NCBI GenBank assembly: GCA_011523545.1
Contig: WTGN01000013.1
Coordinates: 1 to 64,000 of the forward strand
Origin: Chloroflexota bacterium
Lineage (GTDB): Bacteria; Chloroflexota; Anaerolineae; Aggregatilineales; Phototrophicaceae
DNA: 64,000 nt
Direction of reading: 5' to 3'
Position 1 is the stretch's first letter, and every line of letters begins with the position of its first letter. The translations under genes and the position numbers were made by a program. Shown in pieces: positions 1 through 9,387 of this stretch. The notes under the pieces were generated by a model. That model made no database searches, was not told the DNA's origin, and worked only from the letters and a program-made list of their open reading frames with translations.

Positions 1-5
1 GGGGG

Positions 6-35
6 CCGGGGGGTGGGGTTGGCCTCCCGGTTTTT
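6..35 (+). terminator. possible rho-independent terminator of a gene left of the window
   Basis: An 8-bp GC stem (CCGGGGGG pairing with CCTCCCGG, one G-U pair, 9-nt loop) is followed directly by TTTTT. It would end a plus-strand transcript entering from outside the window. The only neighbour inside the window is a minus-strand gene ending at 67, so the two units would converge here. The window edge hides the gene it would serve. Confidence 0.45.
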
Positions 36-66
36 GTTATCCTGGCGCGCCGCTGTTCCGCCGGGC

Positions 67-1434
67 TCAGCTCGCCCGCTTCCACTGGTCATTGACCAAA
101 TTGAATAGAATGATGTCGCTGCCGGGGCGGATGTCGCCAGCCACCCGCACCGTCGCGCGCAGTTGCGGTCCGCCACCGGGCGCGGACCAAAGCAGCGCGT
201 CGATCACCTGATATTGCGCCGGGGCCGCGTTTCTGCTGTATCGCTCGTAGGCCAGCAAGCGGACGTTTTCTTCGGCTGTGTCGTAGAGCGCCAGCCATTC
301 GTTCTGCTGGCGGGCGCTGAGGAGCTCGCTCTCGAGCGCCAGGCGCCACTCGACGAAATCGCGCCAATCCAGGCCCGCTGCTTCCGGTCGCCTGCCGATC
401 ACTTCTTGAACAAGCGACATATCGCTGCTTGCGGACAAATTCGACAGCAGAGCGGCGACCTTGTCTACGCCATAATTCGCCCCCAATGAGCGCATCAACG
501 TGGCGCCGCTGTCCAATCGCGTGAAGGTCTCGCTGAGCCAGGCGATCGCCGAATCTCGCAGGTAGCGGGCGTCGCCGGCGCTTGCGCTGAGGTAGCCGGT
601 ATGCGCATCAACAAGCCGCTCAGCCAGCATGCCGCTGACGAGCAGTTGCCGCCGACCATCGAAGGGCGTATCGGCGCGCGCGATATCGATGTAAGGCGAC
701 CGGATCTGCAGGCGCAGGTTAAGCTCGTCCAGCCAGACCGCATCCTCGGCCGCGGCGGAGACGATGTCGATTTTGAGTCGCGGCAGGCCGGCGCAGTCCA
801 GGAAACCGCAGCCTTTCTCCAGCCAATCTGTGAGGGCGGCTTTGACCTGAGCGGCAAAATTCTGATCTACGTCGCGAAAATTGACGATGACCTTGGATGA
901 TTCAAGCGTCTGAGCTGCGCCCCAATTTGAAGTATCTTGCGCGACATGCCGCCAGCCTTCGTCGCCGCGGCGGTAGAACCACAACCTGGCGTAAGGCAGT
1001 TCGTTGATGTTTTCCTGCACGAGCACACGCGCTTGATCGACGTCGATTTCCACGCCCAGGATGCTGCCGGTGAGCTCGATAGCGCCGTCAGCCTTCAAGG
1101 CGCTGTATTGCTGAAATGTCGCCCGCTGCCTGTTCATCCAGTCCAGTTCATCAGCGCTCTGGAATTCCAGAAAGCTGGACAGGTCGCCAATACGCAGCGC
1201 CGCCACCTCGGCTTTGACCGTGTCTTGCAGCAGCTGCGCGAATTGCCGTTCGATATCGAGCGCGCGCTGCCGCAAAATCAGCAAGCCAAGAATAATCACC
1301 GCCGCAAGCAGGCAGACAAGCGCCAACAGCAGCAGGCAAGATCGCCGCCGCCTGCTTTTCTCTTCCGGCGAATCGCTATCGGTCCCGGCGATCCATTCCG
1401 CTTCCACCTCCCATTCCAAGTTTATCCGGCTCAC
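67..1434 (-). CDS. membrane-anchored protein of unknown function
   Basis: This 455-residue protein is not recognised. It has an acidic N-terminus, a basic stretch (residues about 28-32), then one strong transmembrane helix (about 33-53), followed by about 400 residues predicted outside the membrane. The outer part looks like a mixed alpha/beta domain with no catalytic motif that I can identify. Its start codon overlaps the stop of the biotin ligase gene upstream (ATGA, 1431-1434), so the two are translationally coupled. The linkage to birA is positional only and gives no firm functional clue. Confidence 0.75.
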   Translation of the reverse strand: MSRINLEWEVEAEWIAGTDSDSPEEKSRRRRSCLLLLALVCLLAAVIILGLLILRQRALDIERQFAQLLQDTVKAEVAALRIGDLSSFLEFQSADELDWMNRQRATFQQYSALKADGAIELTGSILGVEIDVDQARVLVQENINELPYARLWFYRRGDEGWRHVAQDTSNWGAAQTLESSKVIVNFRDVDQNFAAQVKAALTDWLEKGCGFLDCAGLPRLKIDIVSAAAEDAVWLDELNLRLQIRSPYIDIARADTPFDGRRQLLVSGMLAERLVDAHTGYLSASAGDARYLRDSAIAWLSETFTRLDSGATLMRSLGANYGVDKVAALLSNLSASSDMSLVQEVIGRRPEAAGLDWRDFVEWRLALESELLSARQQNEWLALYDTAEENVRLLAYERYSRNAAPAQYQVIDALLWSAPGGGPQLRATVRVAGDIRPGSDIILFNLVNDQWKRAS

Positions 1435-2189
1435 CTGGCGCCCCTCTCGTCACTGAGCGCGTAGAGTTCGCCGCTGCCGGCCTGATGGATACGCCCTTTG
1501 TCGTCGCGTATGAGCAAGCTGCCATCCGGTAGCGCGTCCAGCGCGACGCCGGCGACGCCGTCGACAGCGACAGCTCGGTTGAGCGACATCAGCCGGTTCT
1601 TCCAGGTCTCATGCAGGCCCGGCGCGGCGATTTGCGCATACCAATGCTCGAGCCTGCGCAACAGCGATGCGATTAGCTGAGCGCGATCCAGGCGCCGATT
1701 CACCGCGTCTTCCAGGCTGATGGCGGAATCGCGCAGGGGACTTCGCCCGAAGTCAACGCGCACATTGACGCCGATCCCGAGTACGGCGCCCACCAGCCGG
1801 TCGGCTTCCCAAAGGGCTTCCGGCAATACGCCGCAAACTTTCCTGCCGTCGATCTCTACATCGTTGGGCCATTTGATGCCCAATGCCTCACAGCCAACTT
1901 CTTCCGCCAGGTCATAAACGCTGAGCGCGGCCACCATGTTCAAGCGCGTGAGATGCGCTTCCGCCGGTTTCAAGATGAGGGACAGCGCCAGCGCGGCATT
2001 CGGCGGCGTCCGCCAGCTGCGGCCCTTGCGGCCACGACCGCGCGTCTGTTCATTGGCGATGACCACAGCGCCTTCGGGCGCGCCGGCCGCCAGCCAGGCT
2101 TTGGCGACATCGTTGCTGCTGTCGACCTGGTCAAAATATTTGAAGGGCCGGCTTAGCTGCCGCTCGAGTATCGATTGCGATAATGTCAT
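1431..2189 (-). CDS. birA: biotin--[acetyl-CoA-carboxylase] ligase
   Basis: Biotin protein ligase joins biotin to ATP to form biotinyl-AMP and transfers it to the acceptor lysine of biotin carboxyl carrier proteins. The hallmark GRGRKGRSW loop that closes over biotinyl-AMP and the KWPNDV motif are both present. The N-terminal DNA-binding domain of E. coli BirA is absent, so this is a mono-functional ligase. The frame is open back to an ATG at 2222. I prefer the ATG at 2189, which gives a normal N-terminus (MTLSQSILERQL), although neither start has a strong ribosome site. The stop overlaps the next gene. Confidence 0.9.
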   Translation of the reverse strand: MTLSQSILERQLSRPFKYFDQVDSSNDVAKAWLAAGAPEGAVVIANEQTRGRGRKGRSWRTPPNAALALSLILKPAEAHLTRLNMVAALSVYDLAEEVGCEALGIKWPNDVEIDGRKVCGVLPEALWEADRLVGAVLGIGVNVRVDFGRSPLRDSAISLEDAVNRRLDRAQLIASLLRRLEHWYAQIAAPGLHETWKNRLMSLNRAVAVDGVAGVALDALPDGSLLIRDDKGRIHQAGSGELYALSDERGAR

Positions 2190-2221
2190 CTCGGATCCGC
2201 CCAGGATTCCATGCCTCCGCA

Positions 2222-2251
2222 TTGTATCAGAGTTGGGGACGCCACTAGAAT
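2222..2251 (+). promoter_or_regulatory. candidate sigma-70 promoter for the HIT gene
   Basis: TTGTAT (2222-2227) and TAGAAT (2246-2251) are 18 bp apart. They lie in the short divergent gap between birA (minus strand) and the HIT-family gene whose start is at 2339. Confidence 0.35.
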
Positions 2252-2338
2252 AGAGTTGTGCCCGGCCATGCGAAACCGGGCGAGCGAGTCAGATTCCGTC
2301 ATGCCCGTGGCGCCGGGCGCAAACTTGAAGGACTCATC

Positions 2339-2857
2339 ATGAATCAAATCTGGACGCCATGGCGCATGAGCTACATACGGGGCGAGCGCGAAAGTTTCGA
2401 TTCCTGCTTGTTCTGCCGCTTGGCGGAGAGCGCGGACAATGACAGCGCGCAGCTTGTAATCGCTCGTTCGTCGCACACCTACGCGGCGCTCAATCGCTAT
2501 CCATATACCTACGCTCACACCATGATCATTCCCTACGAGCATGTATCGTCGCAAGAGGACATGAGCGCGGCCGCCCTGGCTGATTTGATGCTGATGACAA
2601 ACCGGACAATGCGCGTCTTGCGCGAAATCGCCGACCCGACGGCCTTCAACATCGGCGCAAATATCGGCGCGGCCGCCGGCGCCAGCATCGCCGCCCATTT
2701 CCATTTTCACATCGTGCCGCGCTGGAATGGCGATCACAATTTCATGCAGTGCATCGGCGGAACGCGCACCGTTCCCGACACGCTGGATAACATACTGGAA
2801 CAAATGCGCGCGAGCTGGGATAGCTTGTACGGACCAAAGCAAGACAGCGAATCATGA
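2339..2857 (+). CDS. HIT-family nucleotide hydrolase/phosphorylase
   Basis: This is a histidine-triad protein of about 172 residues. The motif HFHFHIVPRW carries the H-x-H-x-H triad; its middle histidine forms the nucleotidyl intermediate on substrates such as diadenosine polyphosphates or AMP conjugates. The N-terminus (MNQIWTPWRMSYI) and the CLFC pair match the Ap4A phosphorylase-like branch found in Actinobacteria and Chloroflexota. The frame is open from 2258, but ATG 2339 is chosen because it starts at the conserved N-terminus and has AAGGACT just upstream. The exact substrate cannot be read from the sequence. Confidence 0.88.
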   Translation: MNQIWTPWRMSYIRGERESFDSCLFCRLAESADNDSAQLVIARSSHTYAALNRYPYTYAHTMIIPYEHVSSQEDMSAAALADLMLMTNRTMRVLREIADPTAFNIGANIGAAAGASIAAHFHFHIVPRWNGDHNFMQCIGGTRTVPDTLDNILEQMRASWDSLYGPKQDSES

Positions 2858-2884
2858 CCGGGAGACGCTTCCGCAATTCGCGCG

Positions 2885-4876
2885 ATGATGCCGATGCGCT
2901 TGCTTGATCGCATGCCTCGCGCCTGGCATCCAGATAACCGGCGCGAATTGGGCGTGGCGCTCATCATATTGCTCGCGGCGGCGCTGCGCTTAGGGCGCGG
3001 CGATCTGGTGGAGTACTTTCATGATGACGCCATGCTGGCCACATTGGCCTTGGAGTTGGCGGATGGCATTCGCTTTCCGCTGACCGGCATTCTCTCCTCG
3101 ACCGGCATTCCCAATTCACCTGTGAGCGTGTATTTCCTGGCGCTTCCCTTTGCGTTGTCCTCAGACCCCGCCGTCGTCATTCACTTCATCATGCTATGGA
3201 ATGTGCTCGGCGTGGCGCTGTTGTGGCTGCTGGCGCGCCGCTGCTGTGGCAAGCGCGTGGCTCTGCTGGCGGCATTGTGCTACGCCGTCAATCCCTGGGC
3301 GGTCATATTCAGCCGCAAAATCTGGGCGCAGGAGTTGCACAGTCCATTCATCCTGCTTGGATTCCTGCTCTTGCTGCAGGGCTTCTGGCAGGCGCGCGAG
3401 GCCGGGCCGGGAAGGCGCTCGGTCTTCCTTGCGCAGTGCCTGGGCATGCCTGTCTTAATTATCGGCCTTCAGTTCCATTTCGCCTCCTGGCCCCTGGCGC
3501 TGGTCATTCCCATAGCGCTTTGGCAGGGCCGAAAGCGTATCAGCGCTGGCGCCCTCATCATCGCTCTCGCCTTGTCAATTATCGTCTGCGCGCCCTATAT
3601 GCTTGGTCTCACGCAGACGCTGGCGAGCGATCCCTGGCGGATTTCTGATGCATTGGCGCGCTCAGCGGAAAGCGCCCCGCAATTCAGCAGCGCGTCGATC
3701 GCCGCGGTTGGGCGGCTCGCGACCGGCAGTGGCCTGGAAACCTGGCTCGCGCCCGATCAGACTGAAGCGCTCGCGTCAGCCTATTCGCCATTGCTGCCGG
3801 TCACGCTGCTGCTGATTCCGCTTACTGTCATCGGTGTTGTCGCGGCCTTCTTGCGTTACCGGCGTTTCGCCGTCTTCATGCTGATATGGGCCTTTCTGCC
3901 TGGCGCCTTGCTGCTGGTCGAATGGACGCCGGTCTACATCCACTATTTCATCCCCTCAATCCCGGGTCTGGCCCTGCTTATCGGGCTTGGCCTGGACCAT
4001 ATCTTGCGCCGCGCCGCGCCACATCGCCCGCTTCAAGTCGCCGCCTGGCTGCTCTTCGCCCTCATTCTCGCGCTGCAGATCCAAGCCTGGAGTGCGGCTC
4101 TCGATTTTGTCGCGCGGCGACAGGTGGACTACCCCGGCTTCACGACGCCCTTGGCAAAGCTGCTGCCGCTGCGCGAGGCGCTCGCCCGCTTCGATGATGT
4201 CCTGGTGCTGGCGGCCGGCATGGCCTGGAATCTGCATCATGAAGTCGCCGTTTGGGATACGCTCTTGTGGGACGATGTGACATGCATTCGTACGCTTGTC
4301 CCGCGCCGTTATGCGGTTTTCCCCAGTCAGCCATTCGCCGCCATCATCGCGCCTGATGCCCCGCAGGGCCCGCTCATCGATCTATACCGCAATGAGAGCG
4401 CCAGAACTTTCCCGACGCGGGAGGGCGGGGACGACTATGTGCTGCATGAATGGCTTGGCCCGCCGACCTGGTCCGGCGTCAGGATCCGCGCGCTCGCGCC
4501 GCAGCGCTTCATCAATGGCGTGCAGCTCACCGGTTACGCTTGGGATGATGACGAAATCGCGCTTGAATGGCGGCTGCCCGCCCGCCAGGTCGGCGAGGAT
4601 TTGCAATTCAGCGCGCAGCTCTACGACGCGCAGGGCGAGCGAATTGCTCAGCTCGACGCCCGCTTCTGGCACGGACGCCACTGGTGTGAAGGCGACCGCC
4701 TACTGACCTTTGGCGCGCTCAATCTGCATGAAGAAGCGAGCACGCTGAAGGTGGCGCTTTACAAGCTGGGCAATAGGGTGGACCAGGGACGCGTCTTCAA
4801 CATTGAGCTCTTGGACGAGCTGGGCAATCCAAAAGGCCAAAGCGTCGATATCCCGCTTGAAGAGGGGGATGCCTAA
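2885..4876 (+). CDS. GT-C (GT39/PMT-like) membrane glycosyltransferase
   Basis: A 663-residue integral membrane protein with about 10-12 hydrophobic helices over residues 20-420 and a soluble C-terminal domain. The first outer loop contains an acidic pair (YFHDDAML), the position of the catalytic or metal-binding Asp in polyisoprenyl-phosphate-sugar glycosyltransferases of the GT-C fold. Such enzymes move a sugar from a lipid carrier to a protein or glycan on the outer face of the membrane. The donor and acceptor are unknown. The 3' end overlaps by 4 bp the 3' end of the next gene, which is on the opposite strand. Confidence 0.75.
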   Translation: MMPMRLLDRMPRAWHPDNRRELGVALIILLAAALRLGRGDLVEYFHDDAMLATLALELADGIRFPLTGILSSTGIPNSPVSVYFLALPFALSSDPAVVIHFIMLWNVLGVALLWLLARRCCGKRVALLAALCYAVNPWAVIFSRKIWAQELHSPFILLGFLLLLQGFWQAREAGPGRRSVFLAQCLGMPVLIIGLQFHFASWPLALVIPIALWQGRKRISAGALIIALALSIIVCAPYMLGLTQTLASDPWRISDALARSAESAPQFSSASIAAVGRLATGSGLETWLAPDQTEALASAYSPLLPVTLLLIPLTVIGVVAAFLRYRRFAVFMLIWAFLPGALLLVEWTPVYIHYFIPSIPGLALLIGLGLDHILRRAAPHRPLQVAAWLLFALILALQIQAWSAALDFVARRQVDYPGFTTPLAKLLPLREALARFDDVLVLAAGMAWNLHHEVAVWDTLLWDDVTCIRTLVPRRYAVFPSQPFAAIIAPDAPQGPLIDLYRNESARTFPTREGGDDYVLHEWLGPPTWSGVRIRALAPQRFINGVQLTGYAWDDDEIALEWRLPARQVGEDLQFSAQLYDAQGERIAQLDARFWHGRHWCEGDRLLTFGALNLHEEASTLKVALYKLGNRVDQGRVFNIELLDELGNPKGQSVDIPLEEGDA

Positions 4877-7401
4877 GGCTCGCTCTCGCTTGCTGGAGTC
4901 GGCGCCGGCTCGTCTGCACCATCAGCCGCCGCAGTTCCTTGATCGGCCGCCTCGCCAGTTGGCGCCGCGGTCGCCGTCAATTCGATCACCTCGGCCGCGA
5001 TTTCCCAGGGAATGACAAAGGTATTCAGAATTACCTCGGTTTGCTCGCCCTCTTCTTCGACCGTCTTCACATAATCCAGCTTGGGGTAGGTCAGGCCGTC
5101 GTGGATGTAAAGGCCAACGGAGAGGCTGTAATCCAGCATTTTGAATTCTTCAGGAAAGCGGTGATAGGTAGTGAAGGATTCGCCCCAGCGCCAGTATTTG
5201 GTGGGCAAGCGCGGCGCGCCGTCATCTTGACTGAGGACATCTCCATCCGCATCCAAGAGGTGGGCAAACACGGTGTAATTCTCTTCCGGCGTCGTTTCCG
5301 CTTTCCAGTTCAGTGCGATCTCATTCAGCTCAAAATCAAGCTTGAAAGACTCAAGGCGAATCGCCTCCGCGAAAACAGGCTGCATATCCAGCGGAATATC
5401 GGAAAAGCCTGTGAGGACCGGTTGAGACCTGGCCGTGACAACAGCGCCGATTTCCAGCAGCACCGGGTCGATGCCCGCGCCTTCCGCGCTGGTGGCGCCT
5501 ATGGATGCCGTGCGCGTCGCGTTTTTCCATTCGACGAGCAGATTGAATGGATAGCGCCCGTAAGCGGCGTTGCTGATGTTGATGAAGTATTCATCCGGGT
5601 ATATCTTGCCGGCTTGCCAGCGCGACGTGCGCAAACTTCCAGCGCCCGGGAAGGTGGCGTAGCGACCGATTTCCTGGCCGCGGTCGTCGACCAGGGTGAG
5701 AAATATGCTGTTGTCGTCGGCTGATTGGCTCAGCACTTGCCAGTAAAGCTTGACCTTCACCCGGTCCGCGGTTGAATATCGACGGTCGATGCGCTCGTAT
5801 CCAATCAGCGCGACATCGCCGAACTCGGCGTAAACCTGGCGCGCTCTGTCGGGCACTGCTTGCACCGGCTGTGGCGCCTTGTATTGACTGGCGATGACCG
5901 TGAAGGGCACAAACAGCGCGACTAGCCCCAGAAAGCGCAGCTGCCAGACCATGGCCTCATGCAGCAGCTCCTTCGGCACCGCATCGCCCGCTCTAACGAA
6001 TTCCAGGTTGGGTGGCCGAAGCGAAAACACGACCCACCAGACCACCTCGACAAAGCCCAGCGCAAGCAGCGGGCTGACGACGCCGATAAGCGGGAAGAGC
6101 ACACGCCCCTCGGCCACGCGCGTCAGGGTGCTCCAGTAAAGAACGCCAATCCATAATAGCGCCAGGGCGAAGGCCAGCGTCAGCAGATGCGCCAGCTCGA
6201 AACGCGCATAGGCGAAATCGCTGATCGCCAGCAATTGCATCGCCAGGAAAACGCAGCCCAGAATGCTCAGGAATGTCATCAAATCCAACAGCAGGTAAAA
6301 GATGCTCGCAACCTGAATATTGAGCGCGCCAAAGAGCCCCCAATAAGACATGCGAAATTGCTGGTATTCGGCGAACAGATCCACCAGGCTGAAAGTGATG
6401 CCGCGCGGCCCGGCGATATTCGCCATCGTGATGATGCCGAATGCTTCCTGGTAAAGCTGCACATTGCGGAAATACCACCAACCGGCGATCAGAATCCAGA
6501 ACAGCGCCAACATGTACAGAAACAGCAGCAAACCGCGCCGATCCTGCGTCTTGCGAAAGACGATGAGGGCCGCCATCAGCATGACCGGCAGCAGCACGAG
6601 ACCGGTCAGCTTGGTGACGCTTGTCACCGCGAAGAGCAGCGCCATTGCCAGCGTGCGGCGCAGCGTGAAGCCATCGCGCAGCGTGCGCAGCGTCAGCCAA
6701 ATCAACGCGCTGTTCAAGATCATCGCCAGGCTGTCGTTGCTGACCGATGCGCTGACGAAAATGAACATCGGGTTCAGGCCGGTGATAGCCGCCGCCACGA
6801 ATGCGACAGTGAGGCGCTGCGGCGCGACAAGCTCACCGATCTTGAAGACGAAGACAATCGTACCTGCGCCCAGCGCCAGGCCGAGCGCGCGAATGAACAA
6901 AATGGCGACGCCGGGGCCAGCAAGCAGCGAGAGCCCCTCATCATGCATGATCAGGTTTTTGTTCCCGAAGGAGTCCGGCTGATGGGCGGATACATGCGGA
7001 TTGAGGCGGCCGCGGATATCGACGTCGTCGCTGTCGAACGGCGCCGAGGCCAGCGCCATCAGCGCGTAGTAGAGCGGCGGTTGGCTGCCGTGCTGCCGGT
7101 AGATGGTGTCTCGGCCGTCGAACTTTTGTATCGGCAGGCTGTTTGTCTCGCGCAGGTGTTTGATATAACCATAATGCCAGAGCTCTTCATTCGCCTCGAA
7201 GACCGGCGTCGCCGCCAGATACATCAGCCCAAGGACGATATAGAACAGCAAAATCCATTGCAGTGGGCTCAGCGGAATATCAAGTGAATTCAGCCAGCGC
7301 CACCCTTTAAGCAGCCGAGTCAACAGCTGGTCTGCGCCGCGAGTCAGCCAGTTGAGTCGGGCTCGCGCTTTTGCCTTCAGTGGACCGATTTGAGCTAGCA
7401 T
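4873..7401 (-). CDS. large GT-C (ArnT/PMT-like) membrane glycosyltransferase
   Basis: An 842-residue multi-pass membrane protein. After a short cytoplasmic N-terminus there is a helix at about 48-65, then the outer loop FEANEELWHYGYIKHL, which holds the acidic residues typical of GT-C enzymes, followed by many hydrophobic helices up to about residue 520. The C-terminal 300 residues form a soluble beta-rich part ending in a low-complexity Ala/Glu/Pro/Thr tail, probably disordered. It converges on the neighbouring GT-C gene. A role in glycosylation of cell-surface lipid or protein is likely from the fold; the substrate is unknown. Confidence 0.75.
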   Translation of the reverse strand: MLAQIGPLKAKARARLNWLTRGADQLLTRLLKGWRWLNSLDIPLSPLQWILLFYIVLGLMYLAATPVFEANEELWHYGYIKHLRETNSLPIQKFDGRDTIYRQHGSQPPLYYALMALASAPFDSDDVDIRGRLNPHVSAHQPDSFGNKNLIMHDEGLSLLAGPGVAILFIRALGLALGAGTIVFVFKIGELVAPQRLTVAFVAAAITGLNPMFIFVSASVSNDSLAMILNSALIWLTLRTLRDGFTLRRTLAMALLFAVTSVTKLTGLVLLPVMLMAALIVFRKTQDRRGLLLFLYMLALFWILIAGWWYFRNVQLYQEAFGIITMANIAGPRGITFSLVDLFAEYQQFRMSYWGLFGALNIQVASIFYLLLDLMTFLSILGCVFLAMQLLAISDFAYARFELAHLLTLAFALALLWIGVLYWSTLTRVAEGRVLFPLIGVVSPLLALGFVEVVWWVVFSLRPPNLEFVRAGDAVPKELLHEAMVWQLRFLGLVALFVPFTVIASQYKAPQPVQAVPDRARQVYAEFGDVALIGYERIDRRYSTADRVKVKLYWQVLSQSADDNSIFLTLVDDRGQEIGRYATFPGAGSLRTSRWQAGKIYPDEYFINISNAAYGRYPFNLLVEWKNATRTASIGATSAEGAGIDPVLLEIGAVVTARSQPVLTGFSDIPLDMQPVFAEAIRLESFKLDFELNEIALNWKAETTPEENYTVFAHLLDADGDVLSQDDGAPRLPTKYWRWGESFTTYHRFPEEFKMLDYSLSVGLYIHDGLTYPKLDYVKTVEEEGEQTEVILNTFVIPWEIAAEVIELTATAAPTGEAADQGTAAADGADEPAPTPASESEP

Positions 7402-7565
7402 ATCTGCGCTTCAATGATTTTGACGACGTGCCTTGAAATTGTCTACTGCATACAAACAGTATAATGCTATTCCGTCGGCTGCAAGTTTCTCAGCGATTTC
7501 ACCAAGCCGGCGCATCAACATGCCTGAAAGCCCGAGCGCCGCCAGGACGGGCATTGCCTGCGCGC

Positions 7566-9386
7566 TTAACCGGCGCCAGCCGCGAACATGTCGCGGGCGC
7601 GCTCGACATAATCCATCGACTGATGACGAAAGTAAGTGTTGTAGAGTTCGGCGTAATGCCCGCCATCGCGCATCAGCTTGTCGTGATTGCCCACTTCGAT
7701 TATCGCGCCATCGCGCAAGACGATGATGCGGTCGGCGCTGCGGACCGTGCTGAGTCGGTGCGCGATGAGTATGGAGGTGGAACGGGCCAGGATGAGCTCA
7801 ATGGCGTCTTGAATCTGCGCCTCGGTGAAGGGGTCGATGCTGGCGGTGGCTTCATCCAGGATGAAGATGGACGGCTTCTGCACCATGACGCGCAGCAAGC
7901 TGACCAGTTGGCGCTGCCCCAGGCTGAGGCGGGCGCCGCGCTCGCCGACGGCTGTATTCAGTCCATCCGGCAGGCTATCCAGCCATTCGCCGTTGCCAAT
8001 GCTCATGGCGACGTCCTTGATTTCTTTCAGAGACGCCCGCGGATTGCCATATCGGACATTCTCGAGCACCGTGCCGCTGAACAAGAAGGGCTGCTGCGAT
8101 ACAATCCCCAGCCGCGACCGGAAACTCTTCAGGTCAAATTCGCGTATATCGACGCCGTCGATGCGAATCGTCCCGGCCTGAAACTCATAGTAGCGCGTGA
8201 TCAACTTGGCAATCGTGCTCTTTCCGGCGCCGGTATGGCCGACAAAGGCGACGTTCTCGCCCGGCGCGATATCCAGGCTGAAATCTCGCAATACCGCTTC
8301 CCCGCGTTCGTATTCGAAGTTGACGCGCTCGAACTCGATTCTGCCCGCCAGGTCCGTTGCCCTACGGCTGTCGCTTTGCCGTACCGTGTTCTCGGCGTCA
8401 ATTAAGGCGAAGATGCGCTCGGCCGCGCTCATGCCTTGCTGAAACTGGCTCCAGAATGAGGCGAGATTCATAAAGGGAAACCAGAATCGATCCACGCTCT
8501 GGATGAACAGATACCAGGCGGCGGCGCTTAAGGCGCCCTCAAGCACGGACTGCGTGCCGACCCAGGCGACGATCGACATGGCAACGGCGCCGAGCAGCGT
8601 CATGACGGGAAAGACGAGCGACAGCAGGAAGCCGCGGCGCAGATTGATCCGGTAACTCAGTACGTTTACTGCCGAGAATTCGCCGTAGATCATTTCTTCC
8701 TGGCGGAAATTCTTGGCGACGCTGATGCCGGTGACGCTCTCCTGAATATTGTCGTTGACGACGGCCATCGCCCGCGCGCTCTGGCGGGTGGCGATACGCG
8801 CCACATAGCGGAATATGAGCGCGGCAGCCATCACCAGCGGCATCGTCAGCAGGAGCACGACCGTGAGCTCGACTGAATAACTCAGCAGCGCGGCGAATAG
8901 AATCAGCACCGAGAGAAACTGCGATATGACTTCGCTGCCCAGCAAGACCACATCGCCGAACTCTTGCGTATCGCTTGTGATGCGGCTGATGACCGCGCCT
9001 GATTTGTGCCGGTCGTAAAAGGCGAGATCGCGTTCAATGGCGGCTTCGAAGCAATCCTTGCGCATCTGGGCGACGATTCTGCCAATCACGACGACGGTGA
9101 AGCGGCGCCTGCCATAGTTGCAGATGTATTCGGATACGGCGACGAATGCCAGCGCCATGAGGATAAAAGTGAGCAGATCGCCGCCGGCCACCAAATCATC
9201 CACAGCGGCGCTGATGAACACGGGGCGTACTGCGCGCGCCAACCCGACGACCAGGAAACCAAGCAAGCCCCAGATGACCAGCCGCTTGTGCGCCGCCAGA
9301 TAATCGGCAATGCGCCTGAAGAGATAAGCGTCGCCGTATTGCCGGTCGTAGGCATCGCTCTGAAGCCCGCCGAAGACAGCCGCCAT
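7566..9386 (-). CDS. ABC exporter half-transporter, canonical-Glu subunit
   Basis: A 606-residue fused permease-ATPase with six membrane helices (about 30-320) and a nucleotide-binding domain carrying Walker A GHTGAGKST, Walker B FILDEAT with the catalytic Glu, and the switch His (AHRLS). The signature is LSLGQ rather than LSGGQ. The upstream gene encodes the partner half; only 1 bp separates its stop from this start, so they form one operon. The degenerate signature here complements the degenerate Walker B of the partner, as in heterodimeric exporters such as TM287/288 or BmrCD. Likely exports lipids, drugs or peptides; cargo unknown. Confidence 0.9.
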   Translation of the reverse strand: MAAVFGGLQSDAYDRQYGDAYLFRRIADYLAAHKRLVIWGLLGFLVVGLARAVRPVFISAAVDDLVAGGDLLTFILMALAFVAVSEYICNYGRRRFTVVVIGRIVAQMRKDCFEAAIERDLAFYDRHKSGAVISRITSDTQEFGDVVLLGSEVISQFLSVLILFAALLSYSVELTVVLLLTMPLVMAAALIFRYVARIATRQSARAMAVVNDNIQESVTGISVAKNFRQEEMIYGEFSAVNVLSYRINLRRGFLLSLVFPVMTLLGAVAMSIVAWVGTQSVLEGALSAAAWYLFIQSVDRFWFPFMNLASFWSQFQQGMSAAERIFALIDAENTVRQSDSRRATDLAGRIEFERVNFEYERGEAVLRDFSLDIAPGENVAFVGHTGAGKSTIAKLITRYYEFQAGTIRIDGVDIREFDLKSFRSRLGIVSQQPFLFSGTVLENVRYGNPRASLKEIKDVAMSIGNGEWLDSLPDGLNTAVGERGARLSLGQRQLVSLLRVMVQKPSIFILDEATASIDPFTEAQIQDAIELILARSTSILIAHRLSTVRSADRIIVLRDGAIIEVGNHDKLMRDGGHYAELYNTYFRHQSMDYVERARDMFAAGAG

Positions 9387-9387
9387 A

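Noticed and set aside
6187..7287. 366-codon open frame on the plus strand
   Set aside because: Antisense to the large GT-C gene; Gln/Arg/His-rich composition typical of shadow frames.
7439..7465. plus-strand promoter-like TTGTCT and TATAAT with an ATTGTCTAC half resembling the island operator
   Set aside because: Spacing is only 15 bp, the second arm (ACTGC) does not match, and no plus-strand gene follows for 7 kb.
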